From assembly GCA_026874595.1 (NCBI GenBank), contig CM049315.1, positions 10,976,664 through 11,040,663 of the forward strand: a stretch of 64,000 bases of DNA, read 5' to 3'. The translations under genes were made by a program, and so were the position numbers. This DNA is from Sipunculus nudus. Taxonomy: Eukaryota > Annelida > Sipuncula > Golfingiida > Sipunculidae. The notes below the pieces were generated by a model. The model ran no database searches and had not been told where the DNA came from. It worked only from the letters and a program-made list of their open reading frames with translations. Below, in pieces: positions 46,323-59,942 of the stretch; within the stretch, counting starts at the first letter, position 1, and the number at the start of each line of letters is the position of its first letter.

Positions 46323-49000
46323 CACTAGGTTCGTATAAATTCCGCAGAAGTGCCTGTCCCTTGTGTTTACTACTGAATTACTGTTAACCCTCCAGTTCAA
46401 ATTTCAGCAGTAATTTAATAGATCACACTACCTTCAGCGATATTTTACGAAAACTTATTTGGAATGGAACTTCTCAGGTTTGCATGATTGTTACTGTATA
46501 TTTTGGTAACAACAATTATTTGTTTAATCTGCGAACCAAAAACAGAAGATATATGACATATATGACAGAGAAATATTCCTCATATTCCAAATATGCATAT
46601 ACAATTGGGGTACAATTTATCTGAATTTATCTCACTCAGACCTTAAACCCATCATACTGGACCTTCCGAGATTGCATGCGAACACTACAAAACTTTTTTA
46701 TTAGACTACCATGTCTTAATGCTGTGTACATATAACAATGCCCATTGGACTAATTAATATTTGAAAGTCTTCTGAAGTTATGATTGATAGCTTTGTTGTC
46801 CGCTGACAAATAATGGATGAGGGAGGCAATAAGGCGTTTCAATTATACCAAAGAAGTGAGAGGATAGTCAGAAAATCCCAAGGCGCGTGAGGCAATTAAC
46901 GGTGGCGCATGATCCGAGTCAGCGAGACCTGGCTAAGACGGAAAACTGTCTGGGTAAGTCCTACATCAAAAAGACCTGTATCAATGCAATATTAATATGT
47001 CCAGGGGATACCAGGCTGATTTAGTGATTAGCTCCACGTCGTTAGAACACCCATTATTTTTTAACACCGTATACCACACGGTACGCGCCCAGCACTAACC
47101 ATACATTAACAAAGGCAACTATGTTTCTCCGACCATAAAAAATCTAATGTAAAGGAAGGAAAGTGTCATTTAGATCGCGACCTGGATACAAGATTTTAAA
47201 TCAGTCTCGTATATTGTGTTTGTATCTCTTGCTAGCTAGCTTTCTCAGCCCTTTCGCTCCGTGACATCTAATTCCATATTCTAACATGCATTTTATACAT
47301 TTAACGTATATTTTGTACTAGTGTATGACAATAAATAAAATATATTGCCCTCTCCACGTCCCAGAAATAGTACCAAAAAATATATGCAGGCCTGCCAAAT
47401 CACTCTTTTTAAAAAGTATCACGCCCTTTTTGAGGATTTACAAAAAAGTATGCTAATTACTCTTTCTTCATTCTTTTTTTAGCAGCACTCGTTCTTTACC
47501 CTATATCAGTGACAAAATCGATATATGCTGTTGCTCTCCTGCTATAACAGTCCAGTTAGAACAAGAATGGGATACTTCGCAATTTCTGTGTATGCAAATG
47601 TCTAGGATGTGACGCAACGTATGGAGAATGCCCTTATCTTCATGCAGGGGGATGTGCAATGTATATTTCTGACTTTTCAAACGACATGTATACACATAAT
47701 TAGAAGCACATTTTTATTCAGATTGAGATAAGAAAAAATGGGGAATTGCTGCTAATTTATTCTTTCCCCACTCTGTATTGCAAAGAAGGCTACTCTTTTT
47801 TACAACAGCAGTAACTTTTACCTTTGCAGGACTCATTCATATATATATATAGTATTTATTACAGTATTTATGTTTAATTTTGTTCACACAACTAGGGCAG
47901 ACATGAGTACACATGCCTATGGTGTACGTTAAGAAGGTTAAAGTGTTTCACCATTCTATTTACTTGAAGGTAGACCAGGTGTAGTACATTCAAATGTGAT
48001 TTTCATGGTTTAAAATATCCAGATGAAATCCTTGTGACATTCCAAACTATTGAGTAGTTTTTAGTGTTTTCTTTCGCTTTTTGCAAACAATATATGTTAA
48101 ATATTAAGCCTACAGGTGAAAACATGCTGAATTTTATTCGTCTTTGAAAAATGAGCTCAATGCATAAACAAGAGATTTGAGAAATGAAATTCATTTGATA
48201 TCTCAGGAAAAATTACCGTACACATTTTACAACAAATCAATCCAATTGATACAAGTCAAGGTCATTTGTTAAATATAAACAAAACATAAACCATACAGAG
48301 GCTGTCGGTTTCATATGTATTGTAAACACTTTCACAAACATAATTGGTCTGTGAAATCATTGGTCTGTATGATATATGCAACTACAGACCAAGAAGTTCG
48401 ATAGGTTAGATTCTTATTCTGTCTTATGCTGTTCCTTTTTAGTGCCCACTATATTGATTCCATATTATTAGTTCAGAAAGAAATATGACTGACCAGATGT
48501 ACATTCTTGCGACATATCATTGGCGACCCGACATGACGGACTAAAACGACATCTACTTGACGAATCGTAGTTATGACGTCACAGCGGTATTCGTACATCA
48601 CACATACGCCCCTCCTACATTACATGGGTAAACAGATCTTGCCTATTGAACTGACGCCATCATTTTTGCACATGTTTCTAGACAGGTCAACACCGTCCCG
48701 GCGACGCAAAGTAAATATATTTATGTCATGCTTATATAAATTACCATATATCGTCACATTACTTCCTTTGATGAAAGCTAATTTGTTGTTGTTGGATAAA
48801 ATATATTTGAAAGAATAATTGAGAAAAATTAGATGAACAGTGGTGTTGGGACAGAGTTAAGTATGTTCATAAATATATAAAATTTGACAGATTGAATGGA
48901 AATGTCATTGAGTGTACTTTCGTGGAACGAACTGAATATATGCAGAGTATAGGACATACATAAAAAATATCTTACAGCGGATTTTTTTGTTTTGTTAATA
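46323..49000. other. 2.7 kb unique DNA; balanced island at ~46780-46960
   Basis: No gene is supported. The island contains TTATGATTGATAGCTTTG, AATAATGGATGAGGGAGG and GAGGCAATTAACGGTGG and ends in CTGGGTAAGTCC, a donor-like GGTAAGT. There is no convincing reading frame before that donor, so I do not call an exon. An (AT)5 tract lies near 47840. Confidence 0.35.
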
Positions 49001-52000
49001 ATTAAGAAATGCGCATAGTTATGTGTTTAGGGCATACAGATTAGTATTTAGATTAAATACCCGATATCAACACTTAAAATCATGAAGCCCTTATGTCAGC
49101 ATTTCTGTAAAAAATCGGGTTTAGTAAGATGATCGGAAAGCTGTTTACACAAATTCTTTGTTCGCAATTTACGGTAAAGGTTCCTTCTATACGAATTCCT
49201 ATACTCTCGATAAGGTATAAAACTCTACTATATATCTGTATTTAGCTTTAAAAAATTCTAATTAAACAACTTTGTAGCACTTTCTTACATCAACATATGT
49301 AAGCAAATGGACGGATGCATGTATATAATACTATCATGCGTGTATAAAGTATTCATGATATATGTACGTATAGAAACATCCAAGGTGTTGTACCTTGATA
49401 CAAGTACTTTGACTACTGTAGCATTAAGCTCTGAACACGTCAGCACCCGGGATAGCAGGCTGGCCATTCACATACATCACATACATGTGAGATACTTATA
49501 GAAAGACATGTGGGTCGGGTAACACTGTACTGTGACGGTACTTGTTTTTGTCCCGCGAACGTGGATAAGCATTCGGAGTTACAAATGATCCTATACAAAA
49601 CTCATCATGCAAGTGCTTATGAATGTATGTGAAGTCGTGTGAAGGCGGACCTAAATGCCTCGCCACAGAAGCTTGTTTTATTTGCGTTTGCAAATTATAC
49701 CCCCTGATAAATGTAATATTAAACCAGACAGGTTTACGATAAGATATAAACTAATTGCTAACTTTATCCTTATGTGTGCACACGGGTGCCCGCGTGTGTA
49801 TTTGTGTGTGTGTGGTGAGATTTACACTTACAGTCAGACAGTATAAGGCTCTGTATAAGGGCGTTTATTCCTGAAACTCTCATCACATATTGTAACTACG
49901 TTGTTTCCATGTGTCCGTCACCGTATCTACGTATATAGGCGATTTTCACGCATACGCGAGATCATGGGGATTCCCGGTCAAATGACGTCAGTCCAAAAAC
50001 TCTTTGCATGTGGAAGACCTGCTTGATATATTTTACCACTATGTATAATATAAGAACAAATATGAGAAACTACGCCAGCGGGTGAACTCGGCCCATTGAA
50101 AACCCTCTCTGTTCGCGCTCCACCGAAGTTGCGCGGATCTGTCCCAACGCAAGAACCAGTATTAAAGCATGATTTCATTATCAGATCTCTCATACTACAG
50201 TACACTTTTTAAATATAGCTCTTATACAGCCATACCACAAGATATTACAAGAAAATGGTAAGATGACAACGGCTACGTTTTTTGTACTCCTTTACAAAAT
50301 ATGCCTGGGGACCATTCCCTTGTCCTTGATAGAAACGCTTAAAAATACCCCCCCCCCCCACCCCACCCAACCCCGAGCGCATCCATCTCTCAGGCGGTGA
50401 ATGGACAAAAAGTTTATAATAATATAACTTCAAACCTGTTGTACACTGCAAATAATCACTATTACATTATTTTTTGCAGCAATGTATCAAATCCTAAAGT
50501 GGGAAATATAAGAAACTCGGGTGGCGTATTAGTTTGAAAGCAACTTTTGTAAGGTTAATTAAATAGGGATGTAATTCTGTCATTATGCTACAATAACATA
50601 GTTCTACGTGAACCTAGTCTTCTTTCTTACGGTCATATGATAATTTCACATGTTCCGTGTATGGAGCGGTCGAACGGTCCACTTCTCCAGGGTCCGCTAT
50701 ATAAAATATACGGAAATCAATACCACAAGGTTCAAAGAAAGAACCGCCGCTGGTGAGATTATATATAAAGGGGCATTGGGTCGATTTGGTTGGTGGGTCG
50801 ATTTGGCACCATTACCCAATAGGCTTTTACTTGTAACCGCTAAAGTGTCGCCAAGTTTTGTCGATAATGACTGAAAACTGTCAAGTGTTTTTCAGTCGTT
50901 TGAACACAAACATATGTTATAAATTTACTCGCATGAAGAAGTAAAGGGAAGAAAAACGTACGAGACACAAGATCCGGTATTTCTTTTTGGTGTCCTATTT
51001 CCAAGATTTAATTAAGTCGAAAGAAGAGGGACAGGCCAAGCACGCACCCCTCTAAATCCGCCCCCTTAAACGTAGTACCAGAGCACCCTTGACCGAGGCC
51101 TTGGGGAATGGTTATCGCCTTCCTGAGAGACCGAGGGGAGGCTGGCTCCGGAAACCAATACAAGGAAACGCTGACTGTAGGAAGTTAAAGAATAGCTGGG
51201 CAACACAGTCACGTGATATGAGAGGAGTGGTAGACTGCAGCAAGACTTCCACAGGATGTCCCCAGGGAAATTGGTTTCATTGTCACGTGTTAGTTACCAA
51301 TAAAAATCCTAAAAAATACTAAAAATTATCGTTATCTTTTTATATGCACATCTGCTTTTTGTAAACTTGAGAAGGAGAGAGACTGACAGACAGACAGACA
51401 ACAAATTTCACATTTTATTCAGTGTTTAGTAATAATTAATTATGAACTGACAACTACTGGTCACGTATCAATGGCATACCAATGGTCACATATGATGACT
51501 TATTTGATCCGCTGTTTGCTCTTCGAACCTTCTCCATTGGTACAGAAGTAAGTCAGCGACCTAAATAACTCAGACCTTGTTGGGTGACAATGAGAGGTTA
51601 TAATTACCACGGTTCCATAAAAAGGGAATAAAAACAACTTTTGATAAGAAATTTGCAAGGCGTCGGAATATTGGCGCCATATGTAGTACCAAAAAGACTC
51701 CTAAAAACGGAAAGTAAAAGGACAGAGGGAGTAATATCATTTTGGACGCCAGAGAGTTATCTATATTTTTATCTGGAGTTTCGTGCCACGGTACGGATAA
51801 TAACTTTCGTGCCAATCTGACGTGACATGATTGGCAAAGTTTACCTCTTAGGACCAAAAGCCAGGAGTAAAAGTTAGTCCCGTGAAACTCCGTTATAACA
51901 ACTCGGATTAATCATAATGACATTTACCATACATAGAGAAGAGCAGCTATAAATGTTCTCATCTATCATGAAACGGTAAAAACTATGATAGCTCTGAGTT

Positions 52001-52497
52001 TAGAAAAATCGAGATCTAACCGCAGTGGGATTGAGTGAATATACCTTGTATAATTTATGATCAATTGCTAAAAAAATCTCAGCCTCTTAATGACTGTTTG
52101 TTATTAGGTTATTAGTAACTGTAACATTCTTATTTACTATCAAATAATACCTCACAGGTTCTTTATACGTTTAAATATTTTATAAACATTTTAATGAAGT
52201 AGGTATATTTCTGTAATAACACGATGATATATGTCTTAGAAGTCGGGATGGCATCTTTATATGAAGCTGTATACATGCAGTAGTTATACATGTCATCAGT
52301 ATGAGGATATACTGGAACAATCCTTGGTACTGTTTTTTTTCTTCTGACAATGATTCATTTAATTGCATATTTCAATTTATAAGGATCTAAAATAATGTAA
52401 TGAAGGTTTAAATGGAATATTTGATATATACCCTTCCTATATACAGCAACATATTTCAAATTAATTACAGCTATCTCCCGACCGGGATTTCAACAAG
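49001..52497. other. 3.5 kb unique DNA with poly-C and small local repeats, no gene seen
   Basis: Poly-C with CCCCACCCC lies at 50347-50372. GGGTCGATTTGG occurs twice 17 bp apart (50778 and 50795), just after ATATATAAAGGGGC, a TATA-like word. 51040-51300 is GC-richer and has two CACGTG E-boxes (near 51211 and 51284). Overlapping short frames have no recognisable domain. Confidence 0.4.
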
Positions 52498-52825
52498 TGA
52501 CCAACGGGTCTTGACGCCCAGCTGATCTCTTTCACTGAGCAATACTATTAACCAATGATCTAGTGTTGTGATCTAGTGAAAAATATTTGTCAAGGATCTT
52601 TGAACAATGGGTAGAATGACTTCCAGAGTGTTCAAAATCATGTTTTTGCCCATAGTCCTTATAAAATATGTAACAGTGACCTGATTTAAGGTTTCCAAGA
52701 TTTTACCAGGAATTCCCTAGATGCTAAGTTATTTAGAAGTGTCTATGTCAAAATCATATGCGACTTGTGTCCATCTGACTTAAAGGATATTCGAATCATT
52801 TTTCTTCACATACCTCGAAGAATAT

Positions 52826-52840
52826 AGGTCACAGTGACCT
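52826..52840 (+). promoter_or_regulatory. Perfect IR3 (ERE-like) palindrome AGGTCACAGTGACCT
   Basis: Exact match to AGGTCANNNTGACCT, the consensus estrogen-response-element type bound by steroid-receptor homodimers. In the array at 449-2458 the same unit position reads GGTAACAGAGACCT, which is no longer palindromic. Confidence 0.4.
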
Positions 52841-53033
52841 ATTTTTCATATCCAAAGGAGACATCAGAATGACTTCCCTTGACATTAAGAAAGACATTTC
52901 TACATACAACAGATAAGATTTGTGCCTTGTCTGTGAGAACAAAATCATGTTTCCGGCCCTAATTCCATGACCTAATTCCAGGAGTGTACAGTAAGAAGTT
53001 TCTAGGTCTTACAGTTACGGTGTGTGCCCTATT

Positions 53034-53083
53034 GTGGGGCGAGGTAGCGCTATGGTTAGGGCGCCGGACGTGAGACCGCAAGG
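53034..53083 (+). mobile_element. tRNA-like SINE head fragment
   Basis: GTGGGGCGAGGTAGCGCTAT then GGTTAGGGCGCCGGACGTGA is the head of a tRNA-derived SINE: box A-like TAGCGC..TGGTTAG and GCGCCGGAC. Box B (GGTTCGAATCC) is missing, because the sequence returns to the cassette unit at GGAACTTGTGAAAC. It sits exactly between two cassette units. Confidence 0.65.
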
Positions 53084-53224
53084 AACTTGTGAAACTTTCT
53101 ATGTTCTATATGCATGGAAAGAATCATGGAATTCGATGCATTAGTTCTTCAAATACTGGAGCTTTTGTATCAAATTGAAAATTATTCTGAGGTGCAAAAT
53201 ATGGGCCCATAACTCGGAGAATAT

Positions 53225-53239
53225 AGGTCAGGGTGACCT
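53225..53239 (+). promoter_or_regulatory. Perfect IR3 (ERE-like) palindrome AGGTCAGGGTGACCT
   Basis: Second exact AGGTCANNNTGACCT site, at the equivalent place of the next unit, with a different spacer from 52826. Confidence 0.4.
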
Positions 53240-53403
53240 TATTTTTAGTGTCTAAGTAGATGTTTTATTGACCTCCTTGGATGTGAAGTAAATTGATCCT
53301 TGTTCAATCATTTACAATTTGTGCTCTGTTAACGAACAGACAGATCGACCACGGACAAAGAATGATCGTTATATCTCAGGTGACTTTCAGTAAGCTAATA
53401 AAA

Positions 53404-56400
53404 TTATATATCAAAGGGAAGTGATACATTGTCCAAGATTCTTACAGATAAGAAGTTCATGAACTGTTACAACATACAGAAAACTGTTTTACCCTTTAAA
53501 AATCCATACATTGTTTACATATACGTATCGATAATCGATGGACAGTAATTGCTTATTTGATACGGCTATTAATGAAACATCTTCCTGAAATCTTGAATCA
53601 CAGCCTACGGCGTTAGGTAGCTTCTTGTTTTTGTTTAATTTTAATCAGTGTTACAATTCTAAATGAAGGTTTAATTCCATAAACCTATCCTCTTTAAAGT
53701 GCTAGACCTGAGACTAGAGTGTTGCAAGTGTCCTTACCAATTTACATGGCAATCAATGTATAAAAATGTGTCTAATAATTGAACTATTTCTTAAACAGAA
53801 AATAAAAAAAAAAAGTCATGTGAACATTAAGTGATTGTTGAATCAGTTTTCTGTTGAGGCTTCTTGAATTGAGAAACATAAAGCTATTAATATGTCAAAA
53901 ACGTGTTGAGAGGATGTGTGAGGATGAAGTCTTTACAGAACCTCGGAGTTATCATACATTTACATCCCCGTGATGTATGGTGTGACTCTGCTAAATCCTG
54001 TCCCTTGATTAAACGTCATAGTTTTGTCCCTTTTCGTTCTGTTGAAACTTTATGAGAGTTTTACTTTTTTCATTTCTTTATAAAGTATTAGCAGCTCTTT
54101 CAGAATTATATAACAACCTGTTTTGTCGGCCCGTCATATTGTGATAAAAGATGTATGTGTAAAATCGATAATCAAACAGCGGCGTAGAACTTACAACTAA
54201 ACGACAACAAAACGTTGTGTAGAAGCCAACTTAAACATCTGGATACATATCAGGTGAGTCAGGTGGTTGAACAAAATAATATTATTCTGAAAGAACGAAA
54301 ACTTTTGGTTGGTTTTGATTCATAAATATTAATAGCATGTTCATAACTCACTGTTTAAACATCTTAGCCTTCCATCCAAGGGATACACTGAAAAAAATGT
54401 AATACCACCGTGGTAACGCACCTTTATCATACGAACAGAGAAAACGCAACTTGATATGGAAAAATTGACATCCGAAATATCAGTTTTATATAAAATATCG
54501 TCCTCTTACACGTAAATATGGTATAGTCATTATTGCGATGTCCTTTGTAAGACGGTTGTCTGTATGAGCAGCTGGCGGTCATTTGGTTAATAAAGTTTCA
54601 TCATGCCGTTTAAGATAAGTGAGGCCGTTAAGCATGGGGTCTTCACCGGGTCGGATGACCTGAAGGCGGCGGGTCGCCTGGGTCCACCGGGTCAAACTGG
54701 ACGGTCAGGTTGCCAAATCTCATCATTGCCTCAAAACTCAATTATCTGGCCGTCCTGATAAAGTATAGAACCATCGATTGAAGCCGCCTCATGTTTATAT
54801 GGCAAGAAACTCTCATCTGTAACTGGTGAAGTCAACGTTCCACAGTAGATCCCTTGCGGTTCATAAATCCTTGTGTATAATTATAAACACACATGTAACG
54901 TGATTAATCAGAGTTACGCTTAATAATTCATAGATCATAGTCCAATTTTCGAGAGAAGATCTAAAAGATAAAGAAGGTCCGTCAGTATTGATGATCTGGA
55001 AAGCACCTTCTGAAAAAGCTGTTTTCCTTTGATAATGAGACCAGGAAGACAAAAGGATTCCTTTATAACAAAACAAGAAACAGATTGAACCGATTAATGT
55101 TAGAATTAAACACCAACGGAAAAGAAAAAAAAATACAGAATATGAAAATACCATATTTTGAAGGTGGTCTCGTTAAAAAATCCACATGACAATCATGAAA
55201 GTATATGAAAAGAATGCAAGGACCGTGAAGAACTCATAGATGACGGTATTCCTTAGTGGAACCATAAGTTTCCCGATATTACGATGCTGAATTGTCAGGC
55301 GTATCTCCCTTACCCATCTTTTGATATGCTGATCTTTGTATCACACAGGCGGAATTATACGACTGGGCGGGCATTTAAATAAGGTCGTCGAGGCCTTGAT
55401 AAGGTCGGAAAGAAAGCCCAGGCTAGGACTGTAAAGGAGCACCACACCTTCCAAAATACTTTGCGGCATACAGTCCATATTATTTAAAATAAGATATATT
55501 GAAGGTTAATTTCAAGCAAAAAAAATATTGATTGACTAAACAAACTATTATGTAAGCCCAATCATTTTGTCAACTGTCATTGCTTCCTTGCGTGTTATGG
55601 CAAACCGGCCAATCATAGCCCGTGATAGACTCTTATGCCTACGATAATTTTAATAAGTAGAAGTACAGTTGTCAGCCAATTACTATACTAGTAATTATAA
55701 TACAGAGTAATGATGGTGGACAGTATTCTATTGACTTGTTTTCTCTTCTAGGTTTTTCCACAGTCCATGACAAACAGGTTGCGTGGCTACTTCAACATAA
55801 TAAAGTATTTCGTTTGAAGCGAACCTGCCGTCCTATATCATGTGGAATCCTTTATTTTGTCGTTTTAAATTTCACTGGGTGTAACACTGGTTGAGTCGTT
55901 AATAAGTGTATGTTTTTCGTTAATGAAATTAGTCAGGTTTACTTGGTATGGTCTTGGTGAACATGTTGGAAAACATTAAATTTATGTTTTGAATTTCCAA
56001 AATCACCATTACTATATGATCAGTCAAACAATATGTGGACAAATGTCTTCACTGTTAATTACTTGACCCGATAAAGTTATATTGAGGTTATCTCCAGATT
56101 ATCGGTACGAGAATAATTTCCAAAGGTAATTCTAACTATATCACAACGATATATATATGTTTTTCTCAATGTGTCTGTCACTCGCCACTTGTCCAATTAT
56201 CTCAGATGGTGTTTAAAGGCATCCTAATGGTATGATATACCCTAAATAACTGATGGTTTATATATAGCAAGTGATCTAGATTTTGCAAGTTTCAATGTAA
56301 GGTGTATGTGGTTGATCACAAGAAGAAAAAAGTCACGCGTAGATATCACACAGTTATATAGCTCTATAAGGATCTTTATTCAAAGACAGGTGCAAGGAAT

Positions 56401-57479
56401 CGTTCCCATCACGTTCCTTCAAGACCTAGGTAACAAAATACATTCAACGTGATTCTACGGTAACAGAGGTAACTTTGTATGAGTATCAATACTTTGAAGG
56501 AATTGTACAATAAGCCATCAGATCAGTGCTGGCCGCCTAATATAACATAGAAATATGGGTTGTATGCAAACTTGAGAAAGTTTTATTTAGCTGCAATAAT
56601 GAGAGTAATGAGAATTTCCTATATTCTCAATAAATATTCATTAAATATTAAAACAGACCAGTTATTTTCATGTTCTATTGGAAATACCGCTGTCACCAGA
56701 AGATTATTATTATGTACATCACCGTAACTCCTAATGATTTACACAAAACGTTTGGGTTCGGTATGTAGACAATTATCAATATCAGTTATATGTCAGCTGA
56801 CAAATATATCAAATGTACCGTATCTTCAAACATGAATTTCCGGTTTGAATCCAAGACCACGTGACACAATTCTTCACGTACTGTGTGCATGCTCGTGGAA
56901 AGTGACTATTGTGTAAACAGTATCACACAAAGGCTGTATTAGGATTAGGATTACAAAATGGGCAAAATATGTCCTTATATGAACAATTACAGTATATGAT
57001 GATATGTCTTAATAAATTTCCTAATGATAAATAATCTAAGCGGATCACGATCTAATTTAGTTTCGGAGAGTGTCCGAGATCCTGTTCATTTAACATGAAA
57101 TCGAATGCGTCAGTATAATTGTAGGTGATATCACGACTGTATGTCTTGTGTACAAGCTTTCACATCAGGAAGCACCCATGCAATATACAAGTCTCCGTTA
57201 AACAAAGGACAAAATGGTTTGAATTTTTATCATTACATAAGTATCCTAACATTCGAGTATAATGTTTATTTAAGGCATTGCGGATGATCATAATTCATGA
57301 CAAATAAAATCGTTTGATTAAATCCACCCACTGATGAGTTAACGAAAACAAAGCAAATTTCTTACCAACATTCGTTCTAAAAAGAACAAAGGCTTAAGAT
57401 GCTTAATCAGAAAACCCTTCTAAAAAACAATGCTGCATAAAGTGTTAGGATAAGTTTGTCATTGAAATGTGATTGATAT
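53404..57479. other. 4.1 kb unique DNA; balanced islands at ~54540-54840 and ~55270-55440
   Basis: No gene is supported. 54540-54840 is clearly richer in G+C (GCGGCGGGTCGCCTGGGTCC), contains CTCAATTATCTGGCCG, and shows no repeat or frame. 55270-55440 contains GGCGGGCATTTAAATAAGG. These are candidates for regulatory DNA by composition only. The 97-codon minus frame at 54861-55154 is hydrophobic, without recognisable domain. Confidence 0.35.
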
Positions 57480-57870
57480 CCAAACAGCGCCGTCAGTCCT
57501 TGGACCAGCCTGTCAGGAAATCCTGCGCTTCGCCAATGAGCCAACAGCTAACAGGGCCAGATAAATAGGGGGATTAACGGGGTCAATACTCCAGGCTGTC
57601 TTCCATGATAGCATTGTCCCTGTGTAATAATTTACATGGGTTTGTCCCATGTTTACCTCGTTATGAGGCTGGATGGTCTGTGTCAGGCGATGATGGCCGA
57701 CTTAGAGATACGTCGGGCCTATTGAAGGGTAATATCGTCCGGCTGGACTTGGGGTAGTCAGCTTCATTGGGTGTCCACTGACTGGAGACATGCCTTGTCC
57801 GATAGCCGTCCATGATAAACGCGAGTGCTTTTGGTGTAATTACATCTGGTGCCAGTAGCGAATAATACAA
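57480..57870. other. Balanced island with hairpin; candidate non-coding element
   Basis: G+C-richer stretch without repeat signature. It includes GGCCAGATAAATAGGGGGAT and GGTGTAATTACATC, plus the hairpin ACATGGGTTTGTCCCATGT (about 57634-57652; 7-bp stem, 5-base loop). Overlapping minus frames of 65-69 codons lack domains. Confidence 0.3.
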
Positions 57871-59942
57871 TTATTATTAATTTAATTAATTCCATAAAAG
57901 CGGTCAATTCTATTTCCATCAATACATTTTCTGTAGGTCTTACTCTCCTAAGAATGAACAATTACCATTATATCTTCTCACAGTGGAAGTTGCTTAAACC
58001 CACGCATGGATTTCCGCACTCATCTGAAGGCAATCTAAGGTAACTGCATGTGCGCATTACACATTTTATGTATGTGTGTGTGTAGTAGTAGTAGTAGTGA
58101 TTCCCCAGGCTATTTGAAATTTACATATTCAGATTTGAGGTATACATTTATAAGGCCTGCTTTATTAATAGCTATGATTCAGGGCACAGGTATACAAGGT
58201 AATCTTGTAACTAGAATTACCTGAGCTGTATATTCAAAATCAAGTATTATCTTCATATCGGTACCACAGGCTGCATATCATATCCCGTTCATTTGCATTT
58301 AAATGGTATATAAATAATCATTACTGAGGAAATTAAGATGATTACTGTCCAATTCGGTCATGAGATGACTGGATGGCAAGATATCACCTAATGGCAGCAC
58401 TGAAGATGCCCTCCACGGCAATTCTGTCTCAAAACGGTTAATATTTTGGTGTGTTTATTTCAAAATAACAGTTTCTGGAACGACACCAATCCAATGTGAG
58501 CAACGGAAGCTTATATCATCAACACCAGCCGTGGGCATTTACAAATAGATTGCTAATCACAAGTTTTTTTTATTAGATAACAATCCTATTGCCAAATTTT
58601 CTAGTCGAACTCGTAACACCTTTTAATGCACGTGACCTAATGCAGACAATACACTCTTTGCAAGATATTATGAAGTGCCTAATGTAAGTGGTTCTAAAAC
58701 AATATTATACCACTACCGACCTCTACCATGGTCACTCTATATGTCGGTAAAAAATAATAATGGAAGGAAAATATAATAAAGTATCTGTACATGTTTACCT
58801 GTTTATAGCTAACATGACACCATTGAATACACACATGTATAACTATTATATGCCTCAAACTGTTGCTAACTCGACTCTCAAATCATGATATTTCTTGACA
58901 TTACTTCACCTTGCCTTAACTCAGTTACTTTATGAAGCAAAATGTTGGTTGCTCATGAGTGTTCCAACATTAAATTAAAAGTAATGAAATATGAGCTTCA
59001 AGCTTGATGCTCAGAATTTTAATATCAACTAAATCACCCCTATCAAATGATCGATATTATTTTATTGATCTCGCATACCGGTTCTAACCATGTACACACG
59101 TCCCACATCTAGTACTTCCTTTTGGTAATGCCTTTTAACGAGCTAAAGAACATATCCCGGTATAATGATCCCCGCAGGATCAATGTTATAGTGAATTTAT
59201 GTAGTTAGGATGCACCTACGTCAGTCATTTGATCGCATAAACTGCCTCCTGTGTGACAATGGTCCTGTCAGTGTTGTGGAGTGTGACGCGACCATACTTA
59301 ATTTTGATACCCTAATTAATTAATGTTGGCATGTCATCATTTATGAATGCATTCAAGCTATCGTGCAGGAATTTAGAAAGCAGTATGAAAGCTATGGAGT
59401 TGCTAGCACGCATCTATATCAACATGCCATTTCACATATAAAATAGACAGTTGTCTGATAGTGGCAGATTGGTGAGACAATCGAGTGTTATCAACCCTTC
59501 TTACTTTTTTCTTAACATAACATATAACTTAAAAAAGCATATAACATTTTTTCATTGCTTAATTCAGTTGAAATGTAAGTAGAAAATTTTTATAAACATT
59601 GAGCTTGTTCTCTTGATTGAGCCCCTCAGCCTTTACAAAGTAGATATTAATCAAACACTGTATACATACGCCTTCATTCTTAATATAACCTAACAAGATT
59701 AATGCAGAAAAAAATTTGTTTTTACAATAATTGTAAAGATATTTAATTCATTTTTATTATTTAATGGTGATTTATTTTACTTTCACACTGCTGTTCTGCC
59801 AGATCTCCTTTGTTTTAACCGCTGCTTTCTTTAGCAAGTTTTTCGGGGTCTCAACTCAAAGGCTGGCACAGGGCCAAGAATCAGACTAAGGATAGCGGGG
59901 TGTCGCGGATTTTAAACTTCTATGCGCAATACGATGCCGCGC
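57871..59942. other. Unique AT-rich DNA, small microsatellite, no gene seen
   Basis: (TG)n followed by (TAG)5 lies at about 58072-58100. Nothing else is supported. Confidence 0.5.

Larger units (their letters stand above)
52498..53403 (+). mobile_element. Diverged family 1 cassette with SINE-head insertion
   Basis: The 5' end TGACCAACGGGTCTTGACGC then CCAGCTGA (52518-52525) is a decayed form of the ends at 33280 and 37092. Four diverged units follow, recognisable by AAAATCATG.TTT, a GTGACCTATTT or GTGACCTGATTT block, TTTCTAGGTC and ATTTGTGC. The 3' end is GACAGATCGACCACGGACAA then GATCGTTATATCTCAGGTGA to 53402. More diverged than 37092-38369, so probably an older insertion. It retains two perfect IR3 palindromes. 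Confidence 0.7.

Noticed and set aside
46940-46960. Possible exon end with GGTAAGT donor
   Set aside because: No open frame with coding character upstream and no acceptor pairing visible.
51089-51322. 77-codon frame in a G+C-richer patch (also 61235-61495, 29597-29851)
   Set aside because: No domain, and no splice or promoter context. Composition alone explains the open frame.
57331-57350. Hammerhead-like CTGATGA..GTTAAC..GAAA
   Set aside because: The six bases between the conserved boxes cannot form a stem with a loop, and no matching stem I or III was found nearby.
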